Assembly: GCA_021521415.1 (NCBI GenBank)
Contig: JAIQDT010009236.1
Coordinates: 1 to 64,000, forward strand
Source: Bidens hawaiensis
Lineage: Eukaryota; Streptophyta; Magnoliopsida; Asterales; Asteraceae
DNA: 64,000 nucleotides
Direction of reading: 5' to 3'
The position numbers and the translations under genes were made by a program. Below, one piece after another: positions 10,445-20,649 of this stretch. How positions within the stretch are numbered: the stretch's first letter is position 1; the number at the start of each line of letters is the position of its first letter. The notes under the pieces were generated by a model. That model was given only the letters and a program-made list of their open reading frames with translations, was not told where the DNA came from and made no database searches.

Positions 10445-12019
10445 AGAGCTTCATAAGTCATATAATTAATGCTAAAATTAAGTTATACATTTAGAGTAGT
10501 GTTACAAGTATATATTAATGCATACATCAGTATTGTTATAACTCCCTAGACGCGTCTCACTTATATAACGTGTAAAAAATATCTAGTTTGAGTCTTAGTA
10601 GTAGTCATGTTGGGTTGTATATACCACCATAGCGGTTTCTTTATTTGTATATTTGTTTTTCAAGTTATTAAACAAAAAGAGTCGATCAAGTGTGTCGATC
10701 AAACATGTCCGTTCTAGTGTGATTTGGAGCTCTCACAGTTTTACACATATTTCAACCATTTTCCTCATACTTTTATGCAACTCTTCTTTAGCATATAGTA
10801 AACTTAATTAACTCGAGCATTTTCAAAAGTAAACAATGAATACATCTTTCAGTTAAACAAAGCATATAACTCAGAAAGCCAAGTAATACCAAAAATCTAG
10901 TTCTTTCCGTGCCAACGTTTAGCATAAGAACAACGCTTAATTGACGTTTTTTTTCAACAACGTTTAGAAGTACTCTAATATTTGAGTGAGTCTTTCTGAG
11001 ATGAGATTCCAACCCTTTATAGGTACTAATTTGGATGCTCTAGGTCTAATTCACCAAGAACAACGTCAAGGAGGTATAACGATTCCGGCAAATCCAGGTA
11101 TACCCTAGCCGGTATATACTATTTACGTGTCATTTAGTATTGATTATATGAGTTATTGTACGTGTATACGAGTATATATGATTCATAGAACGAATCATAC
11201 TCGATTATATAGTGAATCGTATTGGAATTACGATTAACCAATGAACGATTATTGAAACCCGAACGAATCGGGAATTACATTATAGACGAAGTATATAATG
11301 TTTAGTGATGTTTACGAAGTATTAATGCTTCGGGATAAGTGAATTATAGCACAGAAAAAGGATTTCGATTTATTAGTACGTCGGTACGATAAACGAAACC
11401 TTTAACATCAAACCAAGCAAGAGACGACCAATCAAGCCGAAAAAGATGCACAATTACCGACAATACAATGTTTTAAGTCATTTAATGTCATGGGTTAAGT
11501 TTTTAAAGTTTTTAAATCAGTTTTATGTAAATTTTATTTTAACCCGAAAAAACGACCATTTTATGCTCGTTTTAAGCCGAATTACGAGTTTAAACGAGAA
11601 ACGAACTGAGCCAGATTATCCAAAACATTATCCGGATTACGGAAATCCGAATATATGGCTAATATTGAAGTTGTGGGGCCCACCCCCACCTTTACTTGGA
11701 CCGATCGGCCCTATGGTTTGATAATATCATTCCATTTCTTTTTTTTACACATCAAACTCTCTCAAATCTTTCAAGCCTTCAAACATTCAACCCAAAAACC
11801 CTTGATCCAAACCAAGAACACAAGGTATAACACATGTTTTAATGCTTAAATCTTGTTTCCAACTTCATGATCTTGAGAAAAGGAGGTTTCAAATGTAAAA
11901 ATGGGTGAAAACCCGAGTTGAAACCGATTCTCGCATGATCAAGTGATGTATACAAGTTATACAAAGGATCTTGATCCAAGTGATGAGTTAAAAGAGTTTA
12001 TAACGAATTTTTACGGTTA

Positions 12020-12180
12020 AAATCTTTAAAAAATGAATTTCCAAGTGAAAGACGGGTGAAAACCCTAGATGAAACCGACTCTTGCATGATCAAGAGATGT
12101 ATACAAGTTATACAAGGGATCTTGGTCCAAGAAATGAGTAAAAAGAGTCGAGAACGGATTTTTACGGTTAAAACCTTTGT
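12020..12180. repeat. Imperfect direct repeat inside the solo LTR
   Basis: The phrases GGGTGAAAACCC, GAAACCGA.TCT.GCATGATCA and GATGTATACAAGTTATACAA occur once at about 11900-11990 and again at about 12050-12120. Each is followed by TTTTTACGGTTAAAA, so a ~150 bp segment was duplicated. Confidence 0.7.
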
Positions 12181-13708
12181 TTTTATATCAAAACCGACAC
12201 TATGAAAGAAATGGTTTGATTGTTGGTGTAACTTGCTTGGTATAGTGTTATTGTGCTTGTAAGTGTTGTATCTAGTGGCTAGCAAAGGCTAGAAACCAAG
12301 ATCTTTGCGATCTAACGCTAGAAAACACAAGATAGTTCGGTTTTCGTGTGATTTAGTGATTTTGGACAGATTGTAATGTGCTTAGAGTTGGGTCACGAAA
12401 TTTCACAGAGATGATCTACACATGAAAATATGAGATCTGTGAATTTTTGGTAATTTTTGGATAAAAGATGAATATTTGGTGAATTTAATGCTCGGTTTTG
12501 GCCAAAAATGGTGAAAAATAGCTAAACTTGATGAAAAATTCTGGAAAATTTAGGATAAGCTTTTTATAACATATAAAAGTCACACACAAAATTGAGCTCA
12601 GTTGGAAAAGTCTAAAGGGGCTTTTCGGTAAAACGAGTTCTAGAGCTTTCTAGCTCGGTTTTTGTGAAAATGGCTTGAAAAATGAGTTTTGGGTTCTGGA
12701 GAAATTCCAGGGAGTTATGAGGATGGCAGGGATCATCCCAGAAAAATTTGAGATTTTTCTAAAGTCTTTTGGTATTTTTGACATATTTAGTGTTTTAATA
12801 AGGTTTAAAAATAGATAAATAAATGTAAATATAAGAAAATAAATCTGGAAAATTTTTATAAAATTTCTTACTGTCAAAATAAGTTTTGTGCAAAATTTCA
12901 AGACCCGAGACTAAACGGGTAATTATTTGTGCTAAAATGAACATAAAAACAAATTTTTAAAGCTTAAAACGTGTAAACCGGCAAAACTCGCATAAGCGAG
13001 CTGACTGGTATATGAAAACCTTAAAAGTGGACCATTTCCATAAAACTAAGTTAATTAAGTAAAAATAAATCATCCGAAAATAATTCGGATGATTTGGGTA
13101 ATTTTACCCGATTTTACTGTTTCCGGCACCTAAATGACGGAAACGGGCCCCGCGGCCAAACGGGGTGTCCAAACCGAGCTCTAATTTCATCACTTTAACT
13201 AAATTAACAGTCAAACACCATATTTGGGTCGGGTGTGACCAAACTCATTTTTGAAACTAAAAACGGATAACCGTGCTAGGCACGCAAATCAAGGAAATCA
13301 TAAAAATGATAATTTTGACCGTCAGACTCTAAGCAATGTCACAATCTGAGTCCTTAGAAGTGTCACGGGGTTAACATTGTCCCCGAATCGAGTACAGTAC
13401 TGGGCTAACAATGTCCCCAGATGTACCGATTGATACCTATTTAATTTATGGGAATTATATAGTAACGACTAGATATTATATTACAGATCCAGGCTTATAG
13501 CAGTTCATTGTATCACATCCCGACTCACAGAAAGGTGAGTTTTCACGAGCCCCTTTTACTGAACTGTTTTAAATATTTTCCCGGGGCGGAAATCATGTAT
13601 TTATTAAAGTATTTAAGTACATACTGATCGTATGGAAACACTTGTATATTTAAATATATATATATGGTTTGATGCATAGAATATATAAATTGTTTATCGT
13701 GTGGGATT

Positions 13709-13945
13709 GTTCTGGGGTAACATAGTTCCCAGAGGTTATTATTATTGTTCTGGGGTAACATAGTTCCCAGAGGTTATTATTGTTCTGGGGTAACATAGTT
13801 CCCAGAGGATATTATTATTCTGGGGTAACATAGTTCCCAGAGGTTATTATTGATCTGGGGTAACATAGTTCCCGGAGGTTATTATTGTTCTGGGGTAACT
13901 TAGTTCCCAGAGGTTATAAATGTTCTGGGGAAACATAGTTTCCCG
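13709..13945. repeat. Seven tandem hairpin repeats
   Basis: Units of ~33-38 bp built on TCTGGGGTAACATAGTTCCC followed by AGAGGTTATTATTG. The CTGGG and CCCAG arms of each unit can pair. The repeats stand near the 3' end of the LTR, as do the unrelated repeats of the other LTR families here. Confidence 0.9.
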
Positions 13946-15036
13946 CATAATTACATTGTTTAATAAATGATTATTAAAATGATCTGTCAGTGTTTATTTT
14001 AAATTAGTGAAACTCACCAACTATTCGTAGTTGATCCGTTTTCTTTACATGTTTTCTAGGTATGCCCAAGTTGGAATGATTGATATGTGCTTAATGATCC
14101 GTGCTACTTGTTGGAAGCTTGCTGATCTATATTTTGTAATGAATATATTAATGTCTTATCGGTAAAACTTGTGTGTAACACCTAGATAGTAACGAAACTA
14201 GCAACAATGTAATATGATATAAATTAATGTAGTGGTATTTTCTTTATAAGCAAGACTGTTGATATCAGATGTGTCTGTTGCATCCCGTGTACGTTTCCGC
14301 TGCGGTTACGGGGTGTTACAGGAGGAAACCCAACACTGTGAAAAAAAACCGTTTGAGTCAAGTTTCGAATGACACCATAAGATTTTAGGCTTTAACTATT
14401 ATCTAATATCATTAGACTAGAAAACCAACCACGATGCTTAAGTGACGATACAATAGGAAATACAAGTTACAAAAACCAAATTAAATGTGAAATGAGTGCA
14501 TGTACTTCTTATTTGTTATCAAAACCAAATTGTAAATCTTTTAAACTTATTAAACCTAGTCCACATCTTCTCATTGTTTCTCTTAAATATTCCTTCACCA
14601 ATTTCAATGTTATTTTCACAACATTATTATTTTGAATGTATAGATGCCTGAAATGTAATTATGTGAATATTTTAACCTTTTAAATCTTTTTTAATGACAA
14701 TTCGCACACCATCTACTTTCTACTCTTAAACCGACATGTAAAATTTTTAAATGATATTTCAATAAACAACATTATAATCTGGTTTGGTCATTTTATCGTA
14801 AGTATTTTGTAACAACCGACCGAAACAAAACGCAATCATTATAACATACAAGATTAAGTGGAGGAAAGACTAAAGTAGGTTACTCTTGCATCACAATCTT
14901 ATTGATATATAATTTTCAAAAACTCATGTTATAATATAAAACAGAGAAATTACATCTTAATATTTTGAAATGCATGTTTTATACATTTATTGTATCATGA
15001 GAATCTTGAAAACAATGTGACGAAAACTAAAAATTT

Positions 15037-15303
15037 TCAATTGTGAATCGGATTCGATCCAGAAGGCACTTTTTCTTTTGCCACGTCGTATGTTGGATCT
15101 ATTTCTTCCGATGTAGATAGTTGTTGGTGCTGCGTTGGTGGTGGTGGTGTGAGAAGTAGTCTACGAGGGTTGGAGATTGTGGTGATGGTGGTCGTTGTGG
15201 TGGAATGCTGATCATGATAGTTAAGAGATGTGTCTGATGACTTGGTGGATGAGACGGCGGTGATAAGGAGAGGGAAGAGTAACAACAAGGGAAATGTCTT
15301 CAT
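15037..15303 (-). CDS. CLE-type signalling peptide precursor, copy 3
   Basis: An 88-residue open frame colinear with copy 2, with no indel. The leader M-K-T-F-P-L-L-L-L-F-P-L-L is conserved. The C-terminal motif reads E-K-V-P-S-G-S-N-P-I-H-N, preceded by E-I-D-P-T-Y-D-V-A-K. It shares with copy 2 Glu at motif position 1 and Ser at position 7. Differences between the copies are scattered substitutions, several of which change residues (for example Thr15/Ala and Tyr/Asp in the lead-in). The frame is still open after duplication, which is compatible with weak constraint or recent origin. The TATA box at 15359-15368 is conserved. Its likely role is an extracellular peptide signal, with the same caution as for copy 2. 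Confidence 0.76.
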   Translation of the reverse strand: MKTFPLLLLFPLLITAVSSTKSSDTSLNYHDQHSTTTTTITTISNPRRLLLTPPPPTQHQQLSTSEEIDPTYDVAKEKVPSGSNPIHN

Positions 15304-15358
15304 CTTCTTAAGACTTTGTCGGGAGAGATAAACGGTGCTGGTAATGGTTAATTGAGGG

Positions 15359-15368
15359 AATATTTATA
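15359..15368 (-). promoter_or_regulatory. TATA box of CLE copy 3
   Basis: Minus strand TATAAATATT, about 57 bp upstream of the start codon at 15301-15303, as in copy 2. Confidence 0.6.
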
Positions 15369-16422
15369 AGAGCTTCATAAGTCATATAATTAATGCTAAA
15401 ATTAAGTTATACATTTAGAGTAGTGTTATGGGTATATATTAAAACAGACATTAATAATGTTATAACTCCCTAGATGCGTCTCACTTTTGTAATGTTTAAA
15501 ATTTATCTTGTTTGAGTCTTAGTATTAGTCATGTAGGGTTATATAAACCACCATAATGGCTTGGTTTATTTGTATATTTGTTTTTCAAGGTAGTAAACAT
15601 AAAGAGCTGATCAAGTGTGTCGATTAAAACGGTCCGATCTTGTGTGATTTTGAGCTCTCATAGTTTTACACATATTTCAACCATTTTCCTCATACTTTTA
15701 TGCATTATGCAAATCTTCGTTAGCCGATAGTAAAATTAATTTACTCGAGCATTATCAAAAGGGAACCATGAATATATTTTTCAGTCAAACAAATCATATA
15801 ACTTAGAAAGCCAAGTATTACCAAAAAATCAAGTTCTTTCATGTTAACGTTTAGAATAAGAGCAATGTTTAATTGACGTTTTTTTCAACAACGTTTGGAA
15901 CTACCCTAATACATGAGTGAGTCATCCTGAGATGGGATGTCAACCGTCTGTGTAACATCCTAAAATTTTAATGATGAATAAAGGAAGTTATGTTTAGTGA
16001 TTTCGCGTAATTAACTAATATCGGGTAAGGAGCGGGTCTTGGACTTGGATTAATTGAGATGGGTTAAATGAGAATGAGATTTCAGGGATATAAATACCCC
16101 AAAATCCCAAAATATCTTCATTTTTACCATACTCTCTAACACTTCCAAAACACACACACTGCACACCTCAACCGCCGGCGGCCGGAAGAGAGAGGCGAGA
16201 TCCGAGAGTGTGAGAGAGAGAGACTAGTTGTGATTAAGCAAATAAACAAGACCCAAACAAGCTCAAAAAGGTATGATTCTTGATCTTTGAAGTTTAAAGA
16301 TCCGAGCTTTTAGTGTATAAACGACCGAAAATGGTCGGGAAGCGTAGTAGGTGATGTTGAACCGTAACAAGGGTGTTAAAATCGCTCGAAATGTTGGACA
16401 GAAACCGAAACTGCGGCTATCT

Positions 16423-16715
16423 GGGCAACTTCGCCTTCATTTGGGCAACTTCGCCTTCAAAGCGATGAACTTCGCCTGCAAGCCAAGTTCGCCTGATGAA
16501 CTTCGCCTGCAAGCTAAGTTCGCCTGATGGCAACTTTGCTGTAAAGCTAAGTTCGCCTAACTGGCAACTTCGCCTGAAGCTAAGTTCGCCTGATGACAAC
16601 TTCGCCTGAAGCTAAGTTCGCCTGATGGTAACTTCGCATAAAGCCAAGTTCGCCTAAATGGTAACTTCGCCTAAAGCCAAGTTCGCCTAAATGGTAACTT
16701 CGCCTAAAGCCAAGT
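16423..16715. repeat. Minisatellite built on AACTTCGCC / AAGTTCGCC
   Basis: About ten repeats of the form GGCAACTTCGCCTGAAGCTA then AGTTCGCCTGAT. The core GGCGAAGTT is also the core of the repeats in the unrelated copia-type element at 7730-10048. Confidence 0.9.
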
Positions 16716-16830
16716 TCGTTTAGAAAATAAATTAAAAATCTAATGAAAAATGTGTTAAGACAGTTAATGGAAATAAAATTTTTCCAAGCTGACCTGGCAG
16801 CTCGACCCCAGCTCTGCCCCTTGGACCCTG

Positions 16831-16850
16831 CTAGGGGCTGCCGCCCCTAG
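16831..16850. repeat. GC-rich hairpin of the LTR family
   Basis: CTAGGGGCTGCCGCCCCTAG: 8 bp perfect arms with a four-base loop, inside a C-rich island that also contains TGCCAGGGGCGCTGCCCC. Confidence 0.85.
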
Positions 16851-17298
16851 ACCCCGCTGCCAGGGGCGCTGCCCCCGGACCCCCGTTCGTTGTGGGTCAT
16901 ATAAAGATAGAAATACATTATGAGAAGTGATAGTTAATTGATACGTATACTTGTTATACAGTCAGCCGTGCACAACTGAAGAAAGGGATTACGATTAACG
17001 GTGAACGTAACCGTGTTCAGGTGAGTTTCTAGCCCCATTTATGTGTTATGTTTTCGGGGCTGTGTGCATACTCAATATGTTTGTTAATACGCTTATCCTA
17101 AGAGATAAGTGTATGCTTATGTGGATAATGTGAAATGTATGAATGATTGCTTGATGATACGTGAACGATCTTCGGATATTGCACGTACTGTCAGGTTGTA
17201 ACGCTATGTATAAGGTAAGTATGTTATGTATGTTTATGTGTGTGAACGTGATAGAGATAATAAAAGAAAGAAATGATAATGTATGGTTGTATGGTTAC

Positions 17299-17621
17299 GG
17301 AAAGGGTACCGAGCCCTAATAATACTCGAGGTATGATGTATGGTTGTATGGTAACGAAGAGGGAATCGAACCCTACTAATATTCGAGAACTAGGGAACCG
17401 AACCCTACTAATATTCGAGGAAAGAGGGTACCGAGCCCTAATAATACTCGAGGAAGGAGGGTACCGAGCCCTAATAATACTCGAGGAAGGAGGGTACCGA
17501 GCCCTAATAATACTTGAGGAAAGAGGGTACCGAGCCCTAATAATACTCGAGGAAAGAGGGTACCGAGCCCTAATAATACTCGAGGAAAGAGGGTACCGAG
17601 CCCTAATAATACTCGAGGAAT
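17299..17621. repeat. Tandem repeat, ~33 bp, about nine copies
   Basis: GGGTACCGAGCCCTAATAAT then ACTCGAGGAAAGA units. Two units in the first third have drifted to GAACCGAACCCTACTAATAT. The long open frame across it is repeat read-through. Confidence 0.92.
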
Positions 17622-18220
17622 GTAGGGCGTAATGCTCTTTATAACGTAAGATATGAAGGTAAGTTAATACAAAAGAAAGTAAGAAAGTAAGAAGGTATGA
17701 AAGTATGAAAGTATGAAAGTATGAAAGTATGAAAGTATGAATGAAAGAATATAATGTTATGTGAATGGTATGATTATGTGATGTGATTATCTAGAACTCA
17801 CTCAGCGTAGCTGACTTTTAGTATGCACGCAGGTGAGTAGGATGAGGCAGCTCGCTTGAGGAGACACATGGCACTGAACAAGAATCTGGCATCTGAAGAC
17901 TTATGATGTGTTAATTTTAATGCTTTAATGTGAAAGACAATGAATGTTTTGAGACAAGTTATGAATTATGTAATGTTTTATGAAAGTTTTATATTCCGCA
18001 TAAATGTTTTAATTAACTCTGATATTTAGAACTGTGTTTATGAGTAAATTCAACACGAAAGTAGGGTTACCGGTAACGGGGCCTTACAGTCTGACTCACC
18101 AAGAACAACATTAAGGACAAAATCGACCACCCTGAAGAAAAAAAAACAAGTTGAGTCTATTAGTTTATATATATTTATGGAAGATCTTTTTGGTGATTAT
18201 TTATTTTTTAAGACATTGAG

Positions 18221-18294
18221 TGTAACATCCCGAGATTTATTTGAGTAATATTAAAATACTAGGTGCGCCGGAAGAATTAATTTAAGTTAGTAGG

Positions 18295-18372
<78 letters not shown>

Positions 18373-18746
18373 TAATAATAAAGATAAGGATGGTGGGCTA
18401 AATAAATGAAATTAATTATGGACATAAGATGAATATGGGCCTAAGGTCCATGGGCTTAGGGAGTATAAATACCTCTAAAAACCTAATCCTTTCCATCTCC
18501 ATCGTTTCCACACCTTAGCCTACACAATAAAAAACACACACTTAAGCCAAACACTCTACATTTTAGAACCCGACACTGCAGCCCGGAGATGCCGAATGAA
18601 CTGTTTGAAGAATAGATCTAGCTTATTTCGGGTGTTTATTCAACCAAAAACGAGCTTAAGGGCCACTTAGCTCGATTTGGACACCCCGAAGCTACCTAGG
18701 TCATAAACACAAAAAATCCGGCCAACCATGGTGGTTAACAGCGGCT
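18221..18746 (+). repeat. 5' LTR of the chromovirus, first part
   Basis: TGTAACATCCCGAGATTT... is colinear with the 3' LTR from 23480 up to GGTTAACAGCGGCTGA near 18746. It includes the TATA stretch GGGAGTATAAATACC (about 18458-18472). An (ATA)n microsatellite (18297-18377) is far longer than in the 3' LTR, which has only three units. Confidence 0.85.
18297..18377. repeat. (ATA)n microsatellite
   Basis: About 26 trinucleotide units, in the promoter-proximal part of the 5' LTR. Confidence 0.95.
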
Positions 18747-19856
18747 GAGTTAACAAATGGTTGAAGGGATCTCCGAAGAACAAGTTTACTCGTAGGATCT
18801 TATCAAGCAAAGTTTGATATGGTCAAGAGTCTGCTAGATGAATATTTTCTAAGGAAAATACTCTACGTAAAGCTTACCCGAAGAACTGTTCCCCAGCATA
18901 CTTAATGGTTACCAGGTCTTCTCGCTAAAAGACAAAGCTGCAAAGCTTGCCCGAAGACCTGTTTACACTTAGAATCATTTGTAATATGTTTGAATATGTT
19001 TTCTTTCAATCATTAAGGATTCTAAAAATGGAATGTCAGGTGTCAGGGCAGGCCTATAAAAAGAAACTTTTAGGGCACTCCTATAACAACAACGGACTAT
19101 AGAGAATATCTTGATTTCACAGTTGTCTCCTTCCTGTACGGAAAGCTGCCTTAAATCCTGACATTCCACCTTTAAACCCTAATCGATTTTCATTGTATCC
19201 TTCACAATATATATGGAAATTTTTTGAGTTATTGTGTGTGTTTGTTACTTTCATGTCCGTTGAGAAACATTTAGAGTATTATTGATTCCGCCCTTAATAT
19301 TCTATTGTTCTTTATAAAAATAATAAGTCGTAACCTTCTTGTCAACACTTATGTGTGGGTTACGACAGTGGGTGACTGAGCTAGTGAATGAGCTATACGG
19401 GACCGACACGTGGCGCCTAGTCAGCAAAGGGTGGGTTTTTGTTTTAGGGGTGTAGTGGTGTTGTGATATATATATATATATTGCACTCGCATAGTATTAT
19501 AATAATAATATAAAGTCAGATCGATCGGGAGACAACCCCCCCCCCCCTTAGCGCCCCAAAATCTCCTGGCGGCGGTGTTGTAGCCCCTTCTTGCCGGAAG
19601 TCGCCCCTTTTCGCCACCCACTATACACGGCCTAACATGTTATACATGAATTAGTGATTTTCATGAAAAAACGTGTTGAGGACTACAAAGGAACTTACTT
19701 GTGGTCCATAGTGATCATATGTAATACTACACATATGCAATACATGATATATTGCGTATATGAAATAGTATTTTTTTTTCTTTCTAAAATTGCAAGTACA
19801 TGATATGTTTATGTTCGGGTTTGTGAAATTGAGGAAAATTGAAAGATTCGAAGGAA
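18747..19856. other. Segment inserted in the chromovirus 5' LTR, origin unclear
   Basis: Absent from the 3' LTR, which goes straight from GGCGGCTGA to AAGGCTGGAGTG over 50 bases. It has CCCGAAGA.CTG repeats (18880-18960), a TATA stretch (CCTATAAAAAG near 19052), a run of 13 C's near 19529, and a GC-rich end (CCGGAAGTCGCCCC near 19598). It could be one or two decayed LTR or MITE pieces. I see no clear terminal repeats or target duplicates and no protein similarity. Confidence 0.5.
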
Positions 19857-19905
19857 TGAAGGCTGGAGTGTACATATACGGCGTATATGTATACAACCGT
19901 ATTTT

Positions 19906-20190
19906 TATAGCCTGTTACAGGTTAGGGTCAAATGCCTATTACAAATATGGAAATATGGGACATTTCGCTTAGGGTTTCCATGCAAAGCCCGCATGTTATA
20001 GATGCGTATGGACAGGTCACCTAGAAAGGGCTTGCACGGGTGGTGAAGCTGGAGGAAATAAGAAGAAGGATGCTGACTAGTCTAGGCCAAGGACTAGAGC
20101 CTACATGTTGACTCAGGAGCAGGATAAGAAGATCCCAGATGTTGTGACAGGTACGTTTCTAGTAAACAATATTTTCGCTTCTGTGTTGTT
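19906..20190 (+). pseudogene. Chromovirus gag C-terminal remnant (zinc knuckles)
   Basis: The end of Gag, the capsid/nucleocapsid protein that packages element RNA. The first knuckle reads Y-Y-K-Y-G-N-M-G-H-F-A, with Tyr where Cys is expected at two places, each explainable by one G-to-A change. The second knuckle C-Y-R-C-V-W-T-G-H-L-E-R-A-C (about 19998-20037) keeps all C-C-H-C ligands. In-frame stops follow both. The capsid part is deleted, so there is no start codon. The frame leads into the protease below. Confidence 0.75.
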
Positions 20191-20649
20191 TGATTCAGGA
20201 ATTTTGTAGTTGCGTCATTTAGTAAGTTAGCCAAAATGAAATGTTGTCATGTGCCTGAAACATTCATAGTAGAAACCTCTAGTGAAACCTCGGTTAGGAT
20301 AATGAGAATGGTTAAGGATAGTAAGATAGAGTTCGAGGGACGCGAGTTCCCTGCTACCCTGTATGTTATGACCTTAGGAGGGTTTGACGAGGTTCTGGGA
20401 ATGAACTGGCTATCCAAGTTTGAAGCACAGATAGTGTGTAAGAGTAGGTTGATAAGATTAAAATCCTTGGATGGTGATGCGGTGACGGTTTATGGTGATA
20501 AAGAAAGTTCGGGGCTTAATGTCATTTCGATGATAAAAACAGAAGGTTTGTTAAGGCGAAGATGTAGTGTTACATGGCGTATGTTGTCAAAGCTACGACA
20601 GAAAACGAAAGAAGTGAAAGATGGTCCTGTAGTGCGCGACTACCCATAA
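20150..20649 (+). pseudogene. Chromovirus aspartic protease, broken
   Basis: The retroviral-type aspartic protease that cuts the Gag-Pol polyprotein. The active-site triad D-S-G is at 20192-20200, just before a frameshift and stop. The downstream part in the main frame (20236-20649) shows the family phrases F-D-E-V-L-G-M-N-W-L-S-K and I-V-C-K-S-R. It ends at a stop (20647-20649, after R-D-Y-P) in what should run on into RT. Confidence 0.8.

Larger units (their letters stand above)
6572..10583. repeat. CLE array unit 1, split by a copia-type element
   Basis: The unit consists of 6572-7729 plus 10049-10583, about 1.69 kb without the insertion. It runs from the copia LTR tail, through a non-coding stretch with the marker GATTCACCAAGAATAACATT (near 7050), to the CLE gene on the minus strand and its upstream region. 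I see no other gene in 6663-7729. Confidence 0.85.
11075..14320 (+). mobile_element. Solo LTR of a large gypsy-type element, 3.2 kb
   Basis: It is flanked by the 5 bp duplicate ggagg (11070-11074 and 14321-14325), and the array unit continues across it without loss. It starts TATAACGATTCC (TG expected; one G-to-A change) and ends GCGGTTACGGGGTGTTACA. No primer site or protein region is inside. The orientation is taken from the ...TTACA end. Near the 3' end it has seven hairpin-like tandem repeats (13709-13945). The open frames inside (for example 11446-11721) match nothing I know. Confidence 0.82.
10584..15508. repeat. CLE array unit 2, split by a solo LTR
   Basis: The unit consists of 10584-11074 plus 14321-15508, about 1.68 kb without the insertion. 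It is colinear with unit 1 from the copia LTR tail to the region upstream of the CLE gene. The non-coding stretches 10584-11074 and 14321-15000 show only the unit backbone. Confidence 0.88.
15951..18088 (+). mobile_element. Solo gypsy LTR, 2138 bp
   Basis: TGTAACATCCTAAAATTTT...GGTAACGGGGCCTTACA, flanked by the perfect 5 bp duplicate gtctg (15946-15950 and 18089-18093). It shows the family modules in order: TATA stretch GATATAAATACCCC near 16087, minisatellite (16423-16715), GC hairpin (16831-16850), block CGTGAACGATCTTCGGATAT near 17160, tandem repeat (17299-17621), block CGTAGCTGACTTTTAGTATG near 17806, and the 3' end. No internal region remains, so it arose by LTR-LTR recombination. Confidence 0.92.
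15509..18220. repeat. CLE array unit 3 (left part only), split by a solo LTR
   Basis: The unit consists of 15509-15950 plus 18089-18220. It has the copia LTR tail and the first ~550 bp of the unit, with a ~28 bp deletion just at the insertion point. Past about 18160 it no longer matches the other units. The CLE gene part is missing; the chromovirus begins at 18221. Confidence 0.75.

Noticed and set aside
11446..12901. Small frames in the 3.2 kb solo LTR
   Set aside because: The insertion borders and target duplicates show it is an LTR; the frames match nothing.
19396..19640. A MITE with terminal repeats around the C-run
   Set aside because: I could not pair convincing terminal repeats or find a target duplicate.
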